Numbered from the stretch's first letter, positions 18,217 to 26,839 are shown. The stretch: 64,000 bases of DNA from Oerskovia flava (GCF_026163685.1 NZ_JAOXSR010000005.1:1-64000); one strand, 5' to 3'. The notes: a model not told the origin generated them from the letters alone. A program made the numbers and translations.

Positions 18217-18222
18217 AGCGTA
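18217..18222 (-). promoter_or_regulatory. -10 element (TACGCT) of the tautomerase-like gene
   Basis: On the minus strand TACGCT ends 7 nt before the GTG at 18209; leaderless arrangement. Confidence 0.5.
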
Positions 18223-18307
18223 ACGGCCGACGCCGCGCACGAACAGGGGTGACGCACCCCACGTCGTAGGTCCCGCCCCGCCCGCGTCCCGGCCACGGCA
18301 CGCGACC

Positions 18308-18313
18308 TACAGT
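18308..18313 (+). promoter_or_regulatory. -10 element (TACAGT) of yaaA
   Basis: TACAGT ends 6 nt before the GTG at 18320, with no ribosome-binding site between them. Confidence 0.5.
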
Positions 18314-18319
18314 GTCGGG

Positions 18320-19093
18320 GTGCTGCTGCTGCTCCCCCCGTCCGAGGGCAAGACGCCCGCGCCCGCCGGTGCCTCACCGGTCGACCTGGCGGCTCTCACC
18401 TCCCCGGGCCTGACCGCCCACCGTCGGGCGGTGCTCGACGCGCTGATCGCCGTGAGCGCCGCCGACGACGCGTACGTCACCCTGGGCGTCAGTCCCGGCC
18501 TGGCGGACGAGGTGCGGCGCAACACGGGGCTGCGGTCGGCGCCGAGCGCGCCGGCGGCGACCGTGTACACCGGGGTTCTCTACGCGGCTGCAGGCCTGGC
18601 GGACCTCGGGCCCGCCGCCGCACGGCGGGCGACGGACTCGGTCCGGATCGTCTCGGCGCTGTGGGGCGCGCTGTCCCCCGCCGACCGCATCCCTGCCTAC
18701 CGGTTGTCGATGGCGACCAACCTGCCGGGGACCGGCCCCCTCGCGGCCTCGTGGCGCCCCCACCTCGCCGACGCGCTGGACGAGCGGGCGACGGACGACG
18801 TCGTCGTCGACTGCCGGTCGTCGACGTACGTCGCCGCGTGGCGACCCCCGCGCGGGTCGGCGTGGGTGAGCGTCCGGGTGCTTCGTGAGGTGGCGGGTCG
18901 GCGCAGCGTCGTCTCCCACCACGCGAAGCACACGCGGGGTGTGCTCGCGCGCCACCTGCTGCACCGCGAGCAGGAGGTACGCACCGCCGACGACCTCGTG
19001 TTCGCCGCCCGCGAGCTCGTCGGCGGCGAGCTCCTGGACGCGGACCTGCGGACCGGCCGCGGCGCGCAGGTGCTCGAGCTCGTCGTCGGCTGA
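18320..19093 (+). CDS. yaaA: YaaA-family peroxide stress protein
   Basis: DUF328/YaaA family; in E. coli YaaA limits free iron and DNA damage during hydrogen peroxide stress and has a DNA-binding fold. The 257-residue protein starts with the family signature LLLLPPSEGKTPAP and carries ALWGALSPADRIPAYRLSM, DVVVDCRSSTYVAAW and VSHHAKHTRGVLARHLL, all conserved in the family. The GTG start is the only sensible one, directly before LLLLPPSEGK. Cytosolic. Its 3' end faces the RNase H/phosphatase gene with a 13-nt gap. Confidence 0.9.
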   Translation: MLLLLPPSEGKTPAPAGASPVDLAALTSPGLTAHRRAVLDALIAVSAADDAYVTLGVSPGLADEVRRNTGLRSAPSAPAATVYTGVLYAAAGLADLGPAAARRATDSVRIVSALWGALSPADRIPAYRLSMATNLPGTGPLAASWRPHLADALDERATDDVVVDCRSSTYVAAWRPPRGSAWVSVRVLREVAGRRSVVSHHAKHTRGVLARHLLHREQEVRTADDLVFAARELVGGELLDADLRTGRGAQVLELVVG

Positions 19094-19106
19094 CGCGTCC
19101 GCGACC

Positions 19107-20273
19107 TCAGAGGTCGCTGGGGCAGCCGACCACGGTGGCCTCGGTGAGACCGTCCTCCCACCACCGCAGGATGCTCACGGAGCCCGGCGGGATCCGTAGG
19201 CCTGACCAGCGTTCCGGCGGCGCGTCCAGCGCCCGTCCGACGGCGGCCCGCACCTGCACGGCGTGCCCCACGACGACGACGGTGCGGCCCACGCCCTGCG
19301 CGACGAGGTCGCGCAGCCCGGCGACGACACGCTCCCCCACGTCGGCGACGGACTCACCGCCCGGCGCCCGGACGGTGCCCGTCATGAGGAACTGCTCCGG
19401 CTCACCGGGCCACCGCTCCGCGATCTGGTCGGAGGTGAGGCCCTCCCACCGGCCGAAGTCGACCTCGGCGAAGCGTGCGTCGGTCGTCACCGGAAGGCCG
19501 ACGCGGCGGCCGACCGCGGCCGCCGTCTCCTGCGCGCGCACCATCGGCGAGGCGACGATCGCGCTGGGTCGCGGCAGGTCCGGCCACACCTCGCGGCCGA
19601 TGCGGTGGACGAGGTCGGCGGCCTGCGCGGCCTGGATACGGCCCCGGGACGTGAGCGACGGACCGGGCACCGAGGAGCCCGAGTACGCACCCGCGACGGT
19701 CAGGGGTGTCTGCCCGTGCCGCACGAGGACGATCGTCAGCGGCTCGTGCCCGTCGAAGCGGACGCGGGCGCCGTGCGGGCGCGTGGTGGGGACGGGCTCC
19801 TGCTCGGCGGGCGGCCCGCCCGCGCTCTCGCGCCACAGGTCCCGCGCGATCTGCTCCCTGGTGTCCATCGCCTCGTTGGCCAGGGCGTCGGCCGCGGAGT
19901 TCTCCGCGCGCGGGATCCACGTGTAGTCGACCTGGGAGGACGGCAGCACCGCCGCGGCCTCCCGCGCCAGGCGGCGCATGTCCTCGTGCTTGATCTGCCA
20001 GCGGCCGGACATCTGCTCGACGACCAGCTTGGAGTCCATCCGGACCTGCACCCGGGCGTCCGGGTCGATCTCGGCCGCCGCCCGCAGGCCGGCGACAAGA
20101 CCGGTGTACTCCGCGACGTTGTTGGTCGTCGTGCCGAGGAACCCGGCACGCTCGGCCAGCACCCTGCCCCCGAGCCCGTCGCGCACGAGCGCGCCGAAGC
20201 CGGCGGGCCCGGGGTTGCCGCGCGAGCCGCCGTCGGCCTCGACGACCAGGGTCGAGAACCGCTGCGCACCCAC
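19107..20273 (-). CDS. Bifunctional RNase HI / histidine phosphatase
   Basis: Fusion of an N-terminal ribonuclease H type I domain with a C-terminal histidine phosphatase domain, as in M. tuberculosis Rv2228c. The RNase H part (about residues 6-135) has the four acidic residues D14 (EADGGSRGNPG), E55 (NNVAEYTGL), D80 (VRMDSKLV) and D129 (NSAADALAN). The phosphatase part has LVRHGQT (R185, H186), the Glu-containing FGRWEGL and VVGHAVQVR. In mycobacteria the phosphatase half has alpha-ribazole (cobalamin) phosphatase activity. GTG at 20273, 4 nt after the stop of the upstream coiled-coil gene, so they form one operon with nif3-like. Confidence 0.93.
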   Translation of the reverse strand: MGAQRFSTLVVEADGGSRGNPGPAGFGALVRDGLGGRVLAERAGFLGTTTNNVAEYTGLVAGLRAAAEIDPDARVQVRMDSKLVVEQMSGRWQIKHEDMRRLAREAAAVLPSSQVDYTWIPRAENSAADALANEAMDTREQIARDLWRESAGGPPAEQEPVPTTRPHGARVRFDGHEPLTIVLVRHGQTPLTVAGAYSGSSVPGPSLTSRGRIQAAQAADLVHRIGREVWPDLPRPSAIVASPMVRAQETAAAVGRRVGLPVTTDARFAEVDFGRWEGLTSDQIAERWPGEPEQFLMTGTVRAPGGESVADVGERVVAGLRDLVAQGVGRTVVVVGHAVQVRAAVGRALDAPPERWSGLRIPPGSVSILRWWEDGLTEATVVGCPSDL

Positions 20274-20277
20274 CGCG

Positions 20278-21012
20278 CTACTTCTCGAGACGGACGACGA
20301 TGTGGCCGTAGTCCTCGAGCCGCACGACCTCGTCGGGCGCGGCCTCCGTGATGGCCGCGAGCTCGGCCGAGGCGAGGTCGACGTTCAGCCCGTCGAACGT
20401 CCGCCCGCGCAGCGAGACCACACCGCGCCCGCCGTTCTGGTCGCGCACGCGCTCGTACAGCGCGAGCAGTGGGGCGTCGAGCCCGTCGGTCACCGTCGCG
20501 CGCTCGGCGCGCACCGTGGCCAGCTCGCCGTCGACCTCTGCGAAGCGCGCGTCCCGCTGCGCCTCGACGTCGGCGCGTGCGGCGACCAGCTCCTGGTTCG
20601 CGGTCTCGAGGCGTGCGAGGGCCTCCTCGTGCGCCTCCAGGCGCTCCATGACGTCGAGCTCGATCTCCTCGAGCGCCGCCTGGCGCCGCGACAGCGACTC
20701 CAGCTCGGCGACGAGCGCCTGCGCGTCCTTGGCCCCGACCTGGCCGCCGTCCAGCCGCGACTGGTCGCGGGCGGCACGGTTGCGGACCTGCTCGACGTCG
20801 GCCTCGGCCTTCGTGAGCTCACGCCGCAGGTCGCTCACCGCGGTGCGCGACTGGACCAGCGAGCTGTGCAGGTCACTGATCTGCGCCTCGAGCTCGGTGA
20901 TCCGGGCAAGCTCCGGCAGGTTGCGGCGGCGGTGCGCGAGCTGCTGCGCCCGGGTGTCGAGCGCCTGGACCTCCAGCAGCCGACGCTGGTCCTCGGGAGG
21001 TGCTGTGGCCAC
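20278..21012 (-). CDS. CT398-like coiled-coil protein with a cysteine-less C-terminal 'zinc ribbon'
   Basis: 244-residue protein: a long antiparallel coiled coil (about residues 20-175, rich in Glu/Ala/Leu/Arg) followed by a C-terminal domain matching the family that normally ends in a C4 zinc ribbon. In typical relatives this tail has CGGCH...CENCGRIL; here the aligned positions read FDGLNVDL...RLEDYGHIV and no cysteine exists in the whole protein, so metal binding is not possible by the usual route. The GTG at 21012 is preceded by AAAGGAACGTACCT. Conserved actinobacterial order with nif3-like upstream and RNase H/phosphatase downstream. Molecular role unknown. Confidence 0.85.
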   Translation of the reverse strand: MATAPPEDQRRLLEVQALDTRAQQLAHRRRNLPELARITELEAQISDLHSSLVQSRTAVSDLRRELTKAEADVEQVRNRAARDQSRLDGGQVGAKDAQALVAELESLSRRQAALEEIELDVMERLEAHEEALARLETANQELVAARADVEAQRDARFAEVDGELATVRAERATVTDGLDAPLLALYERVRDQNGGRGVVSLRGRTFDGLNVDLASAELAAITEAAPDEVVRLEDYGHIVVRLEK

Positions 21013-21052
21013 AGGTACGTTCCTTTCGATGCAGTTGTGCCGCGGGGCGGCC

Positions 21053-21934
21053 TCAGATCCGGGCGGTCCACGGGTCGGTGCTGCGGGTGCTGACCCGCGT
21101 CTCCACCCGGAGGTCAACCGTACCGGTCGACGCAGCAGCACCGGACCCGAGCCGGGCGACGAGGTCCTGCGCCGCGTAGGTCAACCACGACCACTCGCTC
21201 GCGAAGTGGGTGACGTCGACGACGAACGGCGTGCCCGACGGCCCGCGCTCGAACTCGGCCCGTTCGCGCAGCTCGGACACCGGGTGGTGGCGCAGGTCGG
21301 CGGTGACGTAGACGTCCGCGCCGCTCGACCGCACGGCGTCGAACAGCGAGTCGCCCGACCCGCCGACGACGGCCACGGTCTCGACGGTCGCATCGAGGTC
21401 GCCCGCCACCCGCACGCCCTGGGCGCTCGCGGGCAGCGCGCCCGCGACGTGCTCGGCGAAGGTGCGCAGCGACGTCGGGCGCTCCAGGCGGCCCACCCGG
21501 CCCGTGCCCGCCGCACCCTGCGGGTCGGCGTCGGCCGGGAGCGGGACGAGCGGAGCGCGGTGGGAAAGCCCGAGGGCGTCGGCGAGGGCGTCGGCCACAC
21601 CGCGGCGCGCGGCGTCGGCGTTGGTGTGCGCGACGTAGAGCCCGCACCCGCCGCGGACGAGCCGGTGCACGAGGGCGCCCTTGAAGGTCGTCGCCGCGAT
21701 CGAGTGCACGGGCTTGAGGAACAGCGGGTGGTGGGTGACCAGCAGGTCCGCGCCCCACTCGAGCGCCTCGTCGGCGACCGTGCTCACCGGGTCCACCGCG
21801 AAGAGCACCTTGCGCACGGGAGCGTGCGGGTCCCCCGCGACGAGCCCGACGGCGTCCCACCCCTCAGCGGTCGACGGCGGGTAGAGCTCCTCGAGCTCAC
21901 GGACGACGGCACCGAGGGTCAGGGGATCGCTCAC
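21053..21934 (-). CDS. Nif3-like dinuclear metal protein (DUF34)
   Basis: 293-residue member of the NIF3/YbgI family, which forms toroidal hexamers and holds two metal ions; some members are linked to GTP cyclohydrolase-like chemistry but the cellular role is unsettled. Metal-site segments seen: VTHHPLFL (H68, H69), AHTNAD, and DVTHFASEWSW near the C-terminus, matching the HxxxE signature. The family start is VSDPLTLGAVV, which fixes the GTG at 21934; a TACGCT element ends 6 nt before it. First gene of a three-gene minus-strand operon. Confidence 0.9.
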   Translation of the reverse strand: MSDPLTLGAVVRELEELYPPSTAEGWDAVGLVAGDPHAPVRKVLFAVDPVSTVADEALEWGADLLVTHHPLFLKPVHSIAATTFKGALVHRLVRGGCGLYVAHTNADAARRGVADALADALGLSHRAPLVPLPADADPQGAAGTGRVGRLERPTSLRTFAEHVAGALPASAQGVRVAGDLDATVETVAVVGGSGDSLFDAVRSSGADVYVTADLRHHPVSELRERAEFERGPSGTPFVVDVTHFASEWSWLTYAAQDLVARLGSGAAASTGTVDLRVETRVSTRSTDPWTARI

Positions 21935-21940
21935 CACCGC

Positions 21941-21946
21941 AGCGTA
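21941..21946 (-). promoter_or_regulatory. -10 element (TACGCT) of the nif3-like operon
   Basis: On the minus strand TACGCT ends 6 nt before the GTG at 21934; leaderless arrangement. Confidence 0.5.
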
Positions 21947-21981
21947 TCCGCCGTGGTCCGGCGCGTGCTCGGGCGGGGACG

Positions 21982-23742
21982 CTACTTGGCCCGGTCGTAG
22001 CTCTCGACGACCGCGACCGTCAGCGGGAAGTCCACGGGCAGGTCGCCGAAAAGGAGCCTGCCCGCCTCGGCGGCGGCCTCGCGGACCTGCACCGCGACCT
22101 CGGCGGCGTGCTCGGCGGGGGTGTGCACGATGAGTTCGTCGTGCAGGAAGAACACGAGGTGCGCCCGGTCGGTGAACGGCGCGGGGGCGCCGCCCGGCCG
22201 TGTCGCGGGTGGCAGCGCCCACAGCCGGGTGCGCAGCGAGGCCATCCAGCACAGCGCCCACTCCGCCGCGGTCCCCTGGACCACGAAGTTGCGGGTGAAC
22301 CGGCCCCAGGCCCGGGTCTGGGCCCTCGCCGCGTCCTGGGCGTCCGGCGGCGCGTCGAGCCCGTAGGCCTCACCCTGCGCCTCCTGCCACGCCGACCCGG
22401 GACGGGGCGAGGTCCGTCCCAGACGGGTCGAGACGACTTCGCCGCGCTCCCCGGCGCGGGCCGCCTGCTCGACGAGCTCGAGCGCACGGGGGAACGCCCT
22501 CGCCAGCCGCGGCAGCATCCGACCGCTCTCGCCCGTCGTGCCGCCGTACATCGCGCCGAGCATCCCGAGCTTGGCCTGCTCGCGCGTCGCGACCGCGCCA
22601 GCGTCGACGATGCCCTGGTACAGGTCTCCGCCCCGGCCCGCCTCCGCCATCTGCAGGTCGCCCGCCATCCCCGCCAGGACACGCGGCTCGAGCTGTGCGG
22701 CGTCGGCCACCACGAACGTCCAGCCCGGGTCCGCGACCACGGCCGAGCGCACCTGGTGCGGAAGCTGGAGCGCGCCGCCGCCGTTGGCCGCCCAGCGACC
22801 CGTCACCACTCCCCCGACGACGTACTCGGGCCGGAAACGTCCGTCGGTGACCCACTGGTCGAGCCAGTTCCACCCGTTCGCCGTGAGCAGGCGGGACAGC
22901 TTCTTGTACTCCAGCAGCGGTGCGACGACCCGGTGGTCGAGCTTCTCCAGCTCCCACTGACGGGTGCTGCGCGCCCCGACGCCCGCGTACTGCAGCGCCC
23001 GCAGCAGGTCGGGGTGCGAGTCCGGGTTGAGGGCGGGCGACTCGAGGATCTCCCGGATCCGCACGGCGAGCTCCTCGAGCCGTGCCGGGCGCTCGCCCGG
23101 TCGCGGCCGGGGACCGAGGGTGGCGGCCAGCAACGCGTCGTGGACGTCGGCCCGCCACGGCAGACCCGCGTGGGTCAGCTCGGCGGCCACCAGCGCCCCG
23201 GCCGACTCGGCCGCGAGCAGCAGGCGCAGACGGCCCGGATCGGTCGACGCCGCGACCGCCGCGAGCTGCGCCCGCACCTCGTCGACGGGATCGAGCGCCG
23301 GCGCGGTTCGCGGGGCGGGCAGCAGGTCGAAGAGGGCCTCGACCCCGCCGGCGGGTGGGGGCGGCGCAGCGGGCACCGGGCGGAGCTCGTCCCACCCGCT
23401 CGGCGGTGCGGCCGCGTACGGGGTCGCGGCGGTCAGGCTCGAGCGCCGCAGGATCGCACGCGCGAGGCGCAGGTCGTGCGCCCGCTCGACGCGCCGGCCC
23501 GCCGCGAGCGCCTGCGGGTACCAGAGGTTGGTGTCGTCCCACACCCAGCGCGGCGCCGGGCCCGGCGCGCCACCAGCCTGTCCGGCGAGGTCGGGCCAGT
23601 GCGTCGCGGGGTGCGTCGTACCCACCGGACCGGACGGGTCGTCCGTCGCCGCGGCGTCGGGCACGAGGGTCCGCACGCGCACGGCGGAGGGGTCGGGCCG
23701 ATCGACGACGAGCACGAGGCGAGTCTGCCGCACGCGACCCAC
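21982..23742 (-). CDS. PolA-like DNA polymerase (family A, short form)
   Basis: 586-residue protein with a family A polymerase domain, matching the actinobacterial group annotated as bifunctional 3'-5' exonuclease/DNA polymerase, distinct from the main PolA. Motif A reads VVADAAQLEPRVLAGM (near residue 345; the catalytic Asp kept, usual DYSQIELR altered), motif B is EQAKLGMLGAMYGGTTG and motif C is FFLHDELIVH (near residue 534). There is no 5'-3' exonuclease domain, and the N-terminal 200 residues show no clear DxE exonuclease motif. Start uncertain: GTG at 23742, or GTG at 23715 giving MLVVDRPDPS (577 aa). Possibly a repair polymerase. Confidence 0.85.
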   Translation of the reverse strand: MGRVRQTRLVLVVDRPDPSAVRVRTLVPDAAATDDPSGPVGTTHPATHWPDLAGQAGGAPGPAPRWVWDDTNLWYPQALAAGRRVERAHDLRLARAILRRSSLTAATPYAAAPPSGWDELRPVPAAPPPPAGGVEALFDLLPAPRTAPALDPVDEVRAQLAAVAASTDPGRLRLLLAAESAGALVAAELTHAGLPWRADVHDALLAATLGPRPRPGERPARLEELAVRIREILESPALNPDSHPDLLRALQYAGVGARSTRQWELEKLDHRVVAPLLEYKKLSRLLTANGWNWLDQWVTDGRFRPEYVVGGVVTGRWAANGGGALQLPHQVRSAVVADPGWTFVVADAAQLEPRVLAGMAGDLQMAEAGRGGDLYQGIVDAGAVATREQAKLGMLGAMYGGTTGESGRMLPRLARAFPRALELVEQAARAGERGEVVSTRLGRTSPRPGSAWQEAQGEAYGLDAPPDAQDAARAQTRAWGRFTRNFVVQGTAAEWALCWMASLRTRLWALPPATRPGGAPAPFTDRAHLVFFLHDELIVHTPAEHAAEVAVQVREAAAEAGRLLFGDLPVDFPLTVAVVESYDRAK

Positions 23743-23895
23743 ACACGACGGCCACCGGACCCGACCTGGCCGCTGGTACTGTTCGCAGCGTCGGCAACGT
23801 GCGGACGATCAGGGAAGACGCCTCGTTGACCGCCCGGCCGCATGCGGCCCTGCCACGATCCCGTCGCCTCCTCTGAAGTACTCAGAGGAGCCCGT

Positions 23896-25050
23896 ATGTC
23901 CCCGCTCGTCCCCGGATCCACTCCTTCGACCGCACCCGTCGTGGGCCCGCTCGCGGCGCTCCCCGTCGGGAGCACGGCCGTCGTGTACTGCGAGGGCCAG
24001 TTCGCCGAGCAGGACGGAAAGACCGCCAACGGGCTCGTCCGCCACTCCGAGCGGTACGAGATCCTCGCGGTGCTGGACAGCCGGCATGCCGGCGCGGACT
24101 CCGGCACGGTGCTCGACGGCCTCCCGAACGGCATCCCGGTCCTCTCCGACCTCGCCACCGCGATCCAGCACGCAGGGCGCGTACCGGACTACCTGATCTG
24201 CGGCGTGGCGCCCGCGGACGGGCTGCTGTCCGCGGAGCAGCGCGTGGTGCTCCTCGACGGGATCGCCCGCGGGATGCACATCATCAACGGGCTCCACGAG
24301 TTCCTCAACGACGACGTCGAGTTCGTCGCCGCGAGCCTGCTCGCCCGCGTGACGATCACGGACGTGCGCCGCCCGAAGGAGAAGAAGGACCTCCACCTCT
24401 TCTCGGGCCGCATCGACGGTGTCACGTGCCCTCGGATCGCCGTGCTGGGCACGGACGGCGCGATCGGCAAGCGGACTACCGCGACGCTGCTCGTGCAGGC
24501 GCTCACCGCCCGCGGCATCCGGGCCGTGATGGTCGGCACCGGCCAGACGACGCTCATCCAGGGCGGGAAGTACGGTGTCGCGCTCGACGCGCTCGTCCCG
24601 CAGTTCTGCTCCGGCGAGGTCGAGCACCAGGTCGTGACGGCGTTCGAGGAGGAGGACCCCGACGTCATCGTCGTCGAGGGCCAGGGCGCCCTGAGCCACC
24701 CCGCCTACCTCACCTCCGCGCACATCCTGCGCGGCAGCAGGCCCGAGGCCGTGATCGTGCAGCACGCCCCGCGCCGTACCGTGCTCGGCGACTTCCCCAT
24801 GGTCGCGATGCCGACCGTCGCCTCCGAGGTCGCGCTCATCGAGGCCTTCGCCGACACGAAGGTCATCGGGATCACGGTCAACCACGAGGGCATGCACGGC
24901 GAGGAGATCGCCGACGCCGTCGACGAGATCGAGATCGAGCTCGGACTGCCCGCGACCGACCCGCTCACGCAGCCCCTCGACCGGCTCGTCGACATGGTCC
25001 TCGGCGCGCTGCCCGTGCTCGACGCGTCGCTCGCGTCGAGCGGACGGTGA
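23896..25050 (+). CDS. DUF1611 (DgcN-like) P-loop protein
   Basis: 384-residue DUF1611 protein. It has an N-terminal Rossmann-like half (AVVYCEGQFAEQDGKTANGLVRHSERYEI) and a C-terminal P-loop half with GTDGAIGKRTT near residues 183-195, plus VVEGQGALSHPAY. Relatives are named DgcN and linked to N-acetylation of D-glutamate or, by neighbourhood, to dipeptide epimerases. The ATG at 23896 follows CAGAGGAGCCCGT, a clear ribosome-binding site. Its TGA overlaps the GTG of the downstream racemase-like gene, so both proteins are made together, which supports a role in D-amino acid metabolism. The exact substrate is not shown by sequence. Confidence 0.85.
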   Translation: MSPLVPGSTPSTAPVVGPLAALPVGSTAVVYCEGQFAEQDGKTANGLVRHSERYEILAVLDSRHAGADSGTVLDGLPNGIPVLSDLATAIQHAGRVPDYLICGVAPADGLLSAEQRVVLLDGIARGMHIINGLHEFLNDDVEFVAASLLARVTITDVRRPKEKKDLHLFSGRIDGVTCPRIAVLGTDGAIGKRTTATLLVQALTARGIRAVMVGTGQTTLIQGGKYGVALDALVPQFCSGEVEHQVVTAFEEEDPDVIVVEGQGALSHPAYLTSAHILRGSRPEAVIVQHAPRRTVLGDFPMVAMPTVASEVALIEAFADTKVIGITVNHEGMHGEEIADAVDEIEIELGLPATDPLTQPLDRLVDMVLGALPVLDASLASSGR

Positions 25051-26117
25051 CCGCGCCCCGTCTCGAGATCGACCTCGCCGCCGTCGCGCACAACGCCCGC
25101 TCGCTCGTCGACCGGCTCGCGCCGCGCGGGATCCGGGTGACCGGTGTCTCCAAGGCGCTGCTCGGTGCGCCCGGGGTCGCGGGCGCCCTGCTGAGCGGCG
25201 GCGTGCTCGGTCTCGGCGATTCGCGCGTGGAGAACCTGGAGCGGCTGCGCGCCGGCGGGCTGCGCGACCCGCTGACCCTGATCCGCTCCCCCATGCTCAG
25301 CCAGGTCGCCCGCACCGTGCGGGTCGCCGGGTCGAGCCTGGTCACCGAGGCGGTCGTGCTCGACGCCCTCGGCGTGGCCGCCACCCGGCAGGGGCTCGTC
25401 CACGCCGTCGTCCTCATGGTCGAGCTCGGTGACCTGCGCGAGGGTGTGCCCGCCGACGAGGTCGCGGACCTCGCCCGCACGGTCGAGCACCGCACGGGTC
25501 TGCGGCTCGCCGGGATCGGCACCAACCTCGCGTGCCACAGCGGCGTCGTCCCCGACCAGCACAGCATGGACGAGCTCTCCCGCCTCGCCGAGAAGGTCGA
25601 GGCCGCGTGCGGGCACCCCCTGACGATCGTCTCCGGCGGGAACTCCGCCACCATCGACTGGGCGCTCAGCACCGCGGACGTGGGCCGGATCGACGAGCTG
25701 CGGCTCGGGGAGGCGATCCTGCTGGGCACCGAGCCCCTGCACCGCCGGGTGCTCGACGGGCTGCGCACCGACGCGTTCACCCTCGTCGCCGAGGTGATCG
25801 AGGCACGCCCCAAGCCGGCGCAGCCCTGGGGGGAGATCGCCCAGTCGGCGTTCGGTGCACCGCCCCGCAGGCCTGCGTCCGGCACGGTGAACCAGGTGAT
25901 CGTCGCCCTCGGGCGCCAGGACACCGACCCGGACGGGCTGAGCCCACCCGACGGCGTCACCGTGCTCGGCACGAGCAGCGACCACCTCGTCCTCGACGTG
26001 GGCGACCACGACGTCTGCGTCGGCGACGAGATCTCGTTCGGTCTCGACTACGGCGCGCTGGTCCGCGCCGCGACGTCACCCTTCGTCACGTCGGTGGAGC
26101 ACACTGCAGCGCTCTGA
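25047..26117 (+). CDS. PLP-dependent amino acid racemase-like protein (alanine/ornithine racemase family)
   Basis: 356-residue protein with the N-terminal fold-type III PLP barrel of alanine racemase. The catalytic lysine is predicted as K36 in VTGVSKALLGAP; SGGNSATIDWAL and LRLGEAILLGTEPLH match the family of alanine/ornithine racemase-like enzymes rather than peptidoglycan Alr. The C-terminal part (VTVLGTSSDHLVLDVGDH...GDEISFGLDYGALVRA) resembles the beta domain. GTG start overlaps the DUF1611 stop by 4 nt. With that partner it probably interconverts or recycles a D-amino acid; which one is unknown. Confidence 0.85.
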   Translation: MTAPRLEIDLAAVAHNARSLVDRLAPRGIRVTGVSKALLGAPGVAGALLSGGVLGLGDSRVENLERLRAGGLRDPLTLIRSPMLSQVARTVRVAGSSLVTEAVVLDALGVAATRQGLVHAVVLMVELGDLREGVPADEVADLARTVEHRTGLRLAGIGTNLACHSGVVPDQHSMDELSRLAEKVEAACGHPLTIVSGGNSATIDWALSTADVGRIDELRLGEAILLGTEPLHRRVLDGLRTDAFTLVAEVIEARPKPAQPWGEIAQSAFGAPPRRPASGTVNQVIVALGRQDTDPDGLSPPDGVTVLGTSSDHLVLDVGDHDVCVGDEISFGLDYGALVRAATSPFVTSVEHTAAL

Positions 26118-26250
26118 GCGCCTCCCTGCCCGGACCCCGACGACCGGTCGCCACGGAGCGAGCGGTCCAGGTCGAAGTGTCACACTCCGGGTCTCGGCGT
26201 GTCTTGAGGTGCCCGGCCCCGCACGCGGCCGAACCAGGGGGACCAGACAG

Positions 26251-26300
26251 ATGAACGCGAAGCCCACGGTGGTCGTGCTCGGCGGCGGCTACGCCGGAAC
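26251..26300 (+). pseudogene. 5' remnant of an NAD(P)/FAD-dependent oxidoreductase
   Basis: ATG followed by NAKPTVVVLGGGYAGT, the N-terminal dinucleotide-binding beta strand and GxGxxG-like loop of NADH-dehydrogenase-like flavoproteins. After 17 codons the similarity stops abruptly and the sequence becomes the tail of a sigma factor in the same orientation. Only the first strand of the fold remains. GGGGGA upstream may be the old ribosome-binding site. Confidence 0.7.
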
Positions 26301-26303
26301 AGT

Positions 26304-26769
26304 CACGACGAGATCGCGGCCATCGTGGAGAAGTCCCCTGCCACGGCGCGCCAGTCCGCGCACCGTGCGCGCATGCACGTCCTCGCTCACCGCACCCGCT
26401 TCGCCCCCGTGAACCGCGAGCGGGCGAGGGCCGTGACCAGGCGATTCCTCGAGTCTGCAGCCACACCGGCGACCTGACGGCTCTCCTCGCCCCCGATGCC
26501 ACCTGGATCAGCGACGGCGGTGGCAAGGTCAGTGCCGCCCGTCACCCGGTCGCCGGCGCCGATCGCGTGGCCCGCCTCGTGCTCGACCTGGTGCAGGGTG
26601 CTGCCGCGGGATTCACCGCCGAACCGGGGTTCCACAACGGATCCCCAGCTCTCGTTCTCCACCGCGGCGAGGTCTTGGACAGTATCGTCACGGTGGAGAT
26701 CGACGACGGCCGGGTGGCGAACCTCTACGTCGTACGAAACCCGGACGAGCGACGAGACGTCCTGGGCAC
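26304..26769 (+). pseudogene. ECF41/SigJ-type sigma factor, 5'-truncated and frameshifted
   Basis: The first part reads HDEIAAIVEKSPATARQSAHRARMHV, the sigma-4 helix-turn-helix of an ECF sigma factor. Then, after a frame change near 26465, GDLTALLAPDATWISDGGGKVSAARHPVAGADRV...VVRNPDERR, the SnoaL-like C-terminal domain specific to the ECF41/SigJ group. The sigma-2 region is absent, replaced by the flavoprotein start, and the frame change puts a stop (TGA at about 26477) inside the protein. ECF41 genes are often next to flavoprotein or carboxymuconolactone-type genes, so one deletion between two neighbours explains the fusion. Confidence 0.78.
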
Positions 26770-26839
26770 CAGAGCGATCTCGCACGTCGCGCAGCCGGGA
26801 CCGGGACCGGGCGAGGATCTCCCGTGCCATGAGAAGAGG

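Noticed and set aside
26209-26412. Frame joining the flavoprotein start to downstream sequence
   Set aside because: Past the first 17 codons it runs in a frame that does not match the sigma-factor reading; treated as a pseudogene junction.
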